Assembly (NCBI GenBank): GCA_948976265.1
Contig: CARFUA010000003.1
Location: forward strand, 209,289-226,281
Reading direction: 5' to 3'
Length of the DNA: 16,993 nucleotides
From: an uncultured Clostridia bacterium
Lineage (GTDB): Bacteria; Bacillota; Clostridia; TANB77; CAG-508
Shown here: positions 15,309-16,993 of the stretch, piece after piece
How positions within the stretch are numbered: the stretch's first letter is position 1
How the letters are laid out: the number at the start of each line of letters is the position of its first letter
Program-made: the position numbers and the translations under genes
The notes under the pieces: model-generated
Databases searched by the model: none
Seen by the model: the letters and a program-made list of their open reading frames with translations, nothing else
Told to the model about the DNA's origin: nothing

Positions 15309-15320
15309 GGTCGAGGTGAA
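15308..15320 (-). repeat. tRNA 3'-end-like attachment core, copy 1
   Basis: TGGTCGAGGTGAA, read on the minus strand, is TTCACCTCGACCA: a 7-nt acceptor strand CACCTCG, discriminator A and CCA. The rest of a tRNA (T-arm and beyond) is absent, so this is a displaced 3' end as left by integration into a tRNA gene. A first base C with a CGnGGTG acceptor suggests tRNA-Pro, tentatively. The identical 13-mer recurs 580 bp on. Confidence 0.6.
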
Positions 15321-15371
15321 CCTTGCTAACATCTTCAAAACCGATATACCACTGATAATTTAATTTGTAAC

Positions 15372-15383
15372 TCTAACAAAAAC
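15372..15383 (+). repeat. Arm-type repeat, left end of the mini-element
   Basis: TCTAACAAAAAC begins exactly 64 bp after the start of the first core. The extended stretch to 15389 matches 16 of 18 bases with 15964-15981, at the corresponding place beside the second core. Confidence 0.55.
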
Positions 15384-15439
15384 TATAATTCCAAATAATT
15401 ATATATAATTTATTATTCTATAAAAAAGACAAATTTAAT

Positions 15440-15652
15440 TTATATTTCAAGTTCATCATCTATTTGGGGTAGTTCTTTTTTCACCTCTCCTGTTTGTGTT
15501 GATACAATATTTTTCTCTAACGAAAATGCTTTATGCACAATCTCATTGTTAAAATTATATGTTAATGAGTTTTTTATATCTATCCCTTGATATTGTTTCA
15601 TATTTCTTAAATTTCTCATAAAATCATCCATAACTTCTTCTGCACTTTTCAT
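15440..15652 (-). CDS. Small acidic protein of 70 residues in the mini-element
   Basis: The frame starts at ATG 15652 with an excellent AGGGAGGA site 8 bases upstream; a GTG one codon earlier (15655) is the alternative start. The product begins MKSAEEVMDDFMRNL and ends ELPQIDDELEI. It is highly charged, with a helical N-terminal 25 residues, no membrane segment and no Cys. I do not recognise a family. As the only gene between the two attachment cores, it could be cargo or the remnant of an element gene such as a small accessory factor. The strong ribosome binding site argues that it is translated. Confidence 0.6.
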   Translation of the reverse strand: MKSAEEVMDDFMRNLRNMKQYQGIDIKNSLTYNFNNEIVHKAFSLEKNIVSTQTGEVKKELPQIDDELEI

Positions 15653-15785
15653 CACTAAATCCTCCCTACAACTTACTATTTGTCTAAATGCATTTTATCA
15701 TAAATTCTGGTTAAAGAATACCATTTTATGATCGATACAATTAAATTTATATGTACCTAAAATTATATAATTTTAAATAATACTG

Positions 15786-15809
15786 TCTAACAATAAATCT
15801 AACAAAAAC
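15786..15809 (+). repeat. Tandem 12-bp arm-type repeats left of core 2
   Basis: TCTAACAATAAA and TCTAACAAAAAC lie head to tail. The second is identical to the repeat at 15372. They sit about 80 bp left of the second tRNA-end core, in the same orientation as the other copies. Confidence 0.55.
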
Positions 15810-15851
15810 TTTGTAACGCTGTATTGGTCTAAATAATTTTAGATAAAAATA

Positions 15852-15886
15852 AAAAGTACTGAAAACCGCTGTTTTTTAGTACTTTT
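15852..15886. terminator. Hairpin directly before attachment core 2
   Basis: AAAAGTACT (15852-15860) pairs with AGTACTTTT (15878-15886). The stem extends inward through GAAAAC/GTTTTTT with one bulge to a CGCT loop. It lies one base before the second core, just as the 15279 hairpin abuts the first. It can act as a terminator on either strand. Confidence 0.55.
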
Positions 15887-15887
15887 A

Positions 15888-15900
15888 TGGTCGAGGTGAA
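15888..15900 (-). repeat. tRNA 3'-end-like attachment core, copy 2
   Basis: This is an identical copy of TGGTCGAGGTGAA, again without the rest of a tRNA, starting 580 bp after copy 1. Unlike copy 1, it has arm-type repeats on both sides, as expected at the junction of two tandemly integrated elements. The intact tRNA should then lie beyond the right edge. Confidence 0.6.
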
Positions 15901-16069
15901 ACTGCATTGTGGGTTGTACATAGCTATATTACTGAATTCTACCAATATGTATCTAGGAAAAAGTCTAGGAAAAACTATAATAATAAATAATTCTATATAT
16001 TTTTGAATAATCAGTTTTAAATCATAAGTTATTCGATAACTTGTAATTTGTTAAATTTATTATAACATA
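15901..16069. other. Left end of a second element: arm repeats, no gene
   Basis: No gene is seen. TCTAGGAAAAAG (15952-15963) and TCTAGGAAAAAC (15964-15975) are tandem 12-bp repeats. The first starts exactly 64 bp after the start of core 2, the same distance as in copy 1. AAGTTAT (16026-16032) and ATAACTT (16036-16042) are inverted around TCG, possibly a further protein-binding site. Confidence 0.5.
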
Positions 16070-16095
16070 AAAGAACAGATAGTTTTCTGTTCTTT
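16070..16095 (-). terminator. Terminator of the XRE/small-protein operon
   Basis: AAAGAACAGA (16070-16079) and TCTGTTCTTT (16086-16095) form a perfect 10-bp stem with a 6-nt loop. On the minus strand it is followed by a short T-run and lies about 34 bases past the stop of the 37-codon gene. Confidence 0.7.
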
Positions 16096-16128
16096 ATACA
16101 AATATTTTTAATAATTAAATACTTTTTG

Positions 16129-16242
16129 TTAATTTTGTTCTTTCTTTTTTTCTTCTTTTTTCTTTTTACTCCACCAAGTACCAGTAAGTGAACAGCCTCC
16201 ACCAATAAATATAAATACTATCATCCATATCCAAAATTCCAT
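16129..16242 (-). CDS. 37-residue single-span membrane peptide
   Basis: This gene is too short for usual gene finders but well supported: AGGAGG at 16254-16249 lies 6 bases before ATG 16242, overlapping the stop codon of the upstream regulator. The product begins MEFWIWMIVFIFIGGGC, one hydrophobic segment of about 15-20 residues. Then comes SLTGTWWS and a Lys/Glu tail of about 12 residues (KKKKEEKKKEQN). The positive tail predicts that the C-terminus stays in the cytoplasm. It is co-transcribed with the membrane-anchored XRE regulator and ends before a clear terminator. It could modulate that regulator or be a small membrane toxin-like peptide; no function is recognised. Confidence 0.7.
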   Translation of the reverse strand: MEFWIWMIVFIFIGGGCSLTGTWWSKKKKEEKKKEQN

Positions 16243-16252
16243 ATTATTCCTC

Positions 16253-16825
16253 CTATTTTATAAACATTATAATTAAATTTATAATAAGTGCTATCATACC
16301 TGTTAATATTGCAAGTAAAATCTTCTGATACATTCTTTTTCCTAGTTCTTGTTGCCTTTCTTCATAGTTCAATTGTTTATTATTAATAAAAGCCAAAATT
16401 TCTTTATATGTTTGAATATTATTATTTTTTTTGATTTTTTCAACTATTCCAGCAGTAAAAAAAGTTACTAAAAAAAATAAAATCCAAATAATAACACCAA
16501 TATTTCCTTCAAGCTTAAAAAGAGGATAAGCTGTAATGGCTAAAATTAATAATTCTGCTAAATAAATGTATCCAATAATGTTAAACTCTCTTACTTTTTG
16601 AGTATTAACTAAGTTTTTAATTTTCTCAATATCTCCTTTCATAAAATCATCTAAAGATACTTTAAAGATGTTACTAAGTAGTAATAAGCTTTTTATATCT
16701 GGATAACTTTTATTATTTTCCCAATTTGAAATAGTTTGTCTCGAAACAAATATTTTTTCTGCCAATTCATCTTGAGAAATATTCTGTTTTTCTCTATATT
16801 TTTTTATCCTTATTCCCACATCCAT
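16253..16825 (-). CDS. Membrane-anchored XRE-family regulator
   Basis: The 190-residue protein has an N-terminal Cro/C1-type helix-turn-helix (residues about 5-62; ISQDELAEKIFVSRQTISNW is the DNA-reading part). A short linker leads to three predicted membrane spans at about 83-103, 109-128 and 168-189. Such regulators are common in Bacillota and are usually of unknown signal. GGAGG lies upstream of the ATG. The promoter upstream is overlapped by one of two near-palindromic repeats, suggesting negative autoregulation. A 37-residue membrane peptide gene follows 10 bases after the stop. The pair lies inside what looks like an integrated element. Confidence 0.85.
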   Translation of the reverse strand: MDVGIRIKKYREKQNISQDELAEKIFVSRQTISNWENNKSYPDIKSLLLLSNIFKVSLDDFMKGDIEKIKNLVNTQKVREFNIIGYIYLAELLILAITAYPLFKLEGNIGVIIWILFFLVTFFTAGIVEKIKKNNNIQTYKEILAFINNKQLNYEERQQELGKRMYQKILLAILTGMIALIINLIIMFIK

Positions 16826-16846
16826 TTTGTACCTCCAATAATATTT

Positions 16847-16875
16847 TATATACTAGGTATTTTTTTGTCTATCAA
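16847..16875 (-). promoter_or_regulatory. Promoter of the XRE operon
   Basis: On the minus strand TTGATA (16875-16870), a 17-bp spacer and TATATA (16852-16847). The -35 box lies within the proximal near-palindromic repeat, so a bound repressor would block RNA polymerase. Confidence 0.55.
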
Positions 16876-16932
16876 AAGTCTTTTACATTAATATTTTTTA
16901 ACTTTATTTGTTTGTCAAAAGTTTTTTACATT
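16861..16932. promoter_or_regulatory. Two near-palindromic operator repeats upstream of the XRE gene
   Basis: A 29-bp segment at 16861-16889 matches 16904-16932 at 25 positions, offset by 43 bp (about four helical turns). The cores TATCAAAAGTCTTTTACA (16870-16887) and TGTCAAAAGTTTTTTACA (16913-16930) fit a dyad TGTnAAAAG-T-CTTTTnACA. The distal copy also carries TTGACA on the minus strand. They probably bind the XRE regulator. The last 60 bases of the window are AT-rich with no gene seen. Confidence 0.55.
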
Positions 16933-16993
16933 CGATAAATTGTAATTTTATAGTTACCTATTATTTTTTTATTATTGTATTCAAACTATTTAT

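Larger units (their letters stand above)
15308..15887. mobile_element. 580-bp mini-element between tRNA-end repeats (CIME-like)
   Basis: The segment is bounded by two identical 13-bp tRNA-end cores. Inside it has a TCTAACAAAAAC repeat 64 bp from the left core and a tandem pair of the same repeat type (15786-15809) about 80 bp before the right core. This is the layout of core plus arm-type sites used by tyrosine recombinases, at both ends. It encodes only one small ORF and no integrase, so movement would need an enzyme in trans. An 8-bp inverted repeat, ATCATAAA/TTTATGAT (15698-15733), lies upstream of the ORF. A decayed remnant of a larger element is the main alternative. Confidence 0.5.

Noticed and set aside
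15372..15975. CRISPR-like short repeats
   Set aside because: Repeats are 12 bp, irregularly spaced and head to tail without unique spacers, and no cas genes are present; arm-type integrase sites fit better.

Overview
The window is AT-rich DNA with strong AGGAGG-type ribosome binding sites, sigma-A-like promoters (several with an extended TGnTATAAT -10) and the Gram-positive marker gene whiA. This points to a low-GC Bacillota, most likely an uncultured clostridial lineage. I cannot name the species from the sequence alone.

Left part (1-6680), housekeeping. The window opens inside murG and continues with topA. A gap follows that holds an unrecognised 195-residue gene lying between two short 'promoter, TAGGGGACTTTT, hairpin, T-run' units. 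Next is a tight operon prmC-whiA-hemW (release-factor methylation, WhiA regulator, haem chaperone). Its promoter lies so close to the prmC ATG that the message may be leaderless. Each of the two short units looks able to make an RNA of about 45 nt beginning near GGGGACUUUU. The -35 box of the first lies inside a perfect 28-bp palindrome.

Middle part (6683-11188), a small surface-polysaccharide operon. It runs from its own promoter to a long hairpin terminator: an O-antigen ligase/polymerase-like membrane protein with an inserted soluble domain, an initiating phosphoglycosyl transferase, a family 2 glycosyltransferase, and a second GT-A-type transferase. The last two are disrupted by single-base shifts.

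Right-middle part (11187-15308). A convergent MgtA-type magnesium P-type ATPase is divergent from an AraC-family regulator, which is followed by a VOC-fold (glyoxalase/bleomycin-resistance-like) gene with a frameshift. Two terminators close this block.

Right end (15308-16993), accessory DNA. A 13-bp sequence matching the 3' CCA end of a tRNA on the minus strand occurs twice, exactly 580 bp apart. Each copy is followed at exactly +64 by a 12-bp TCTA-type repeat, and a further tandem pair precedes the second copy. This looks like tandem tRNA-targeted integration sites of a tyrosine recombinase. They bound a 580-bp mini-element with one small ORF and start a second element that leaves the window. 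That second element carries a membrane-anchored XRE-type regulator with two near-palindromic upstream operators, and a 37-codon membrane peptide gene.

Four apparent single-base frameshifts (whiA, two in the glycosyltransferase region, VOC) within 17 kb make base-level sequencing or assembly errors a serious possibility. Real gene decay is the alternative.
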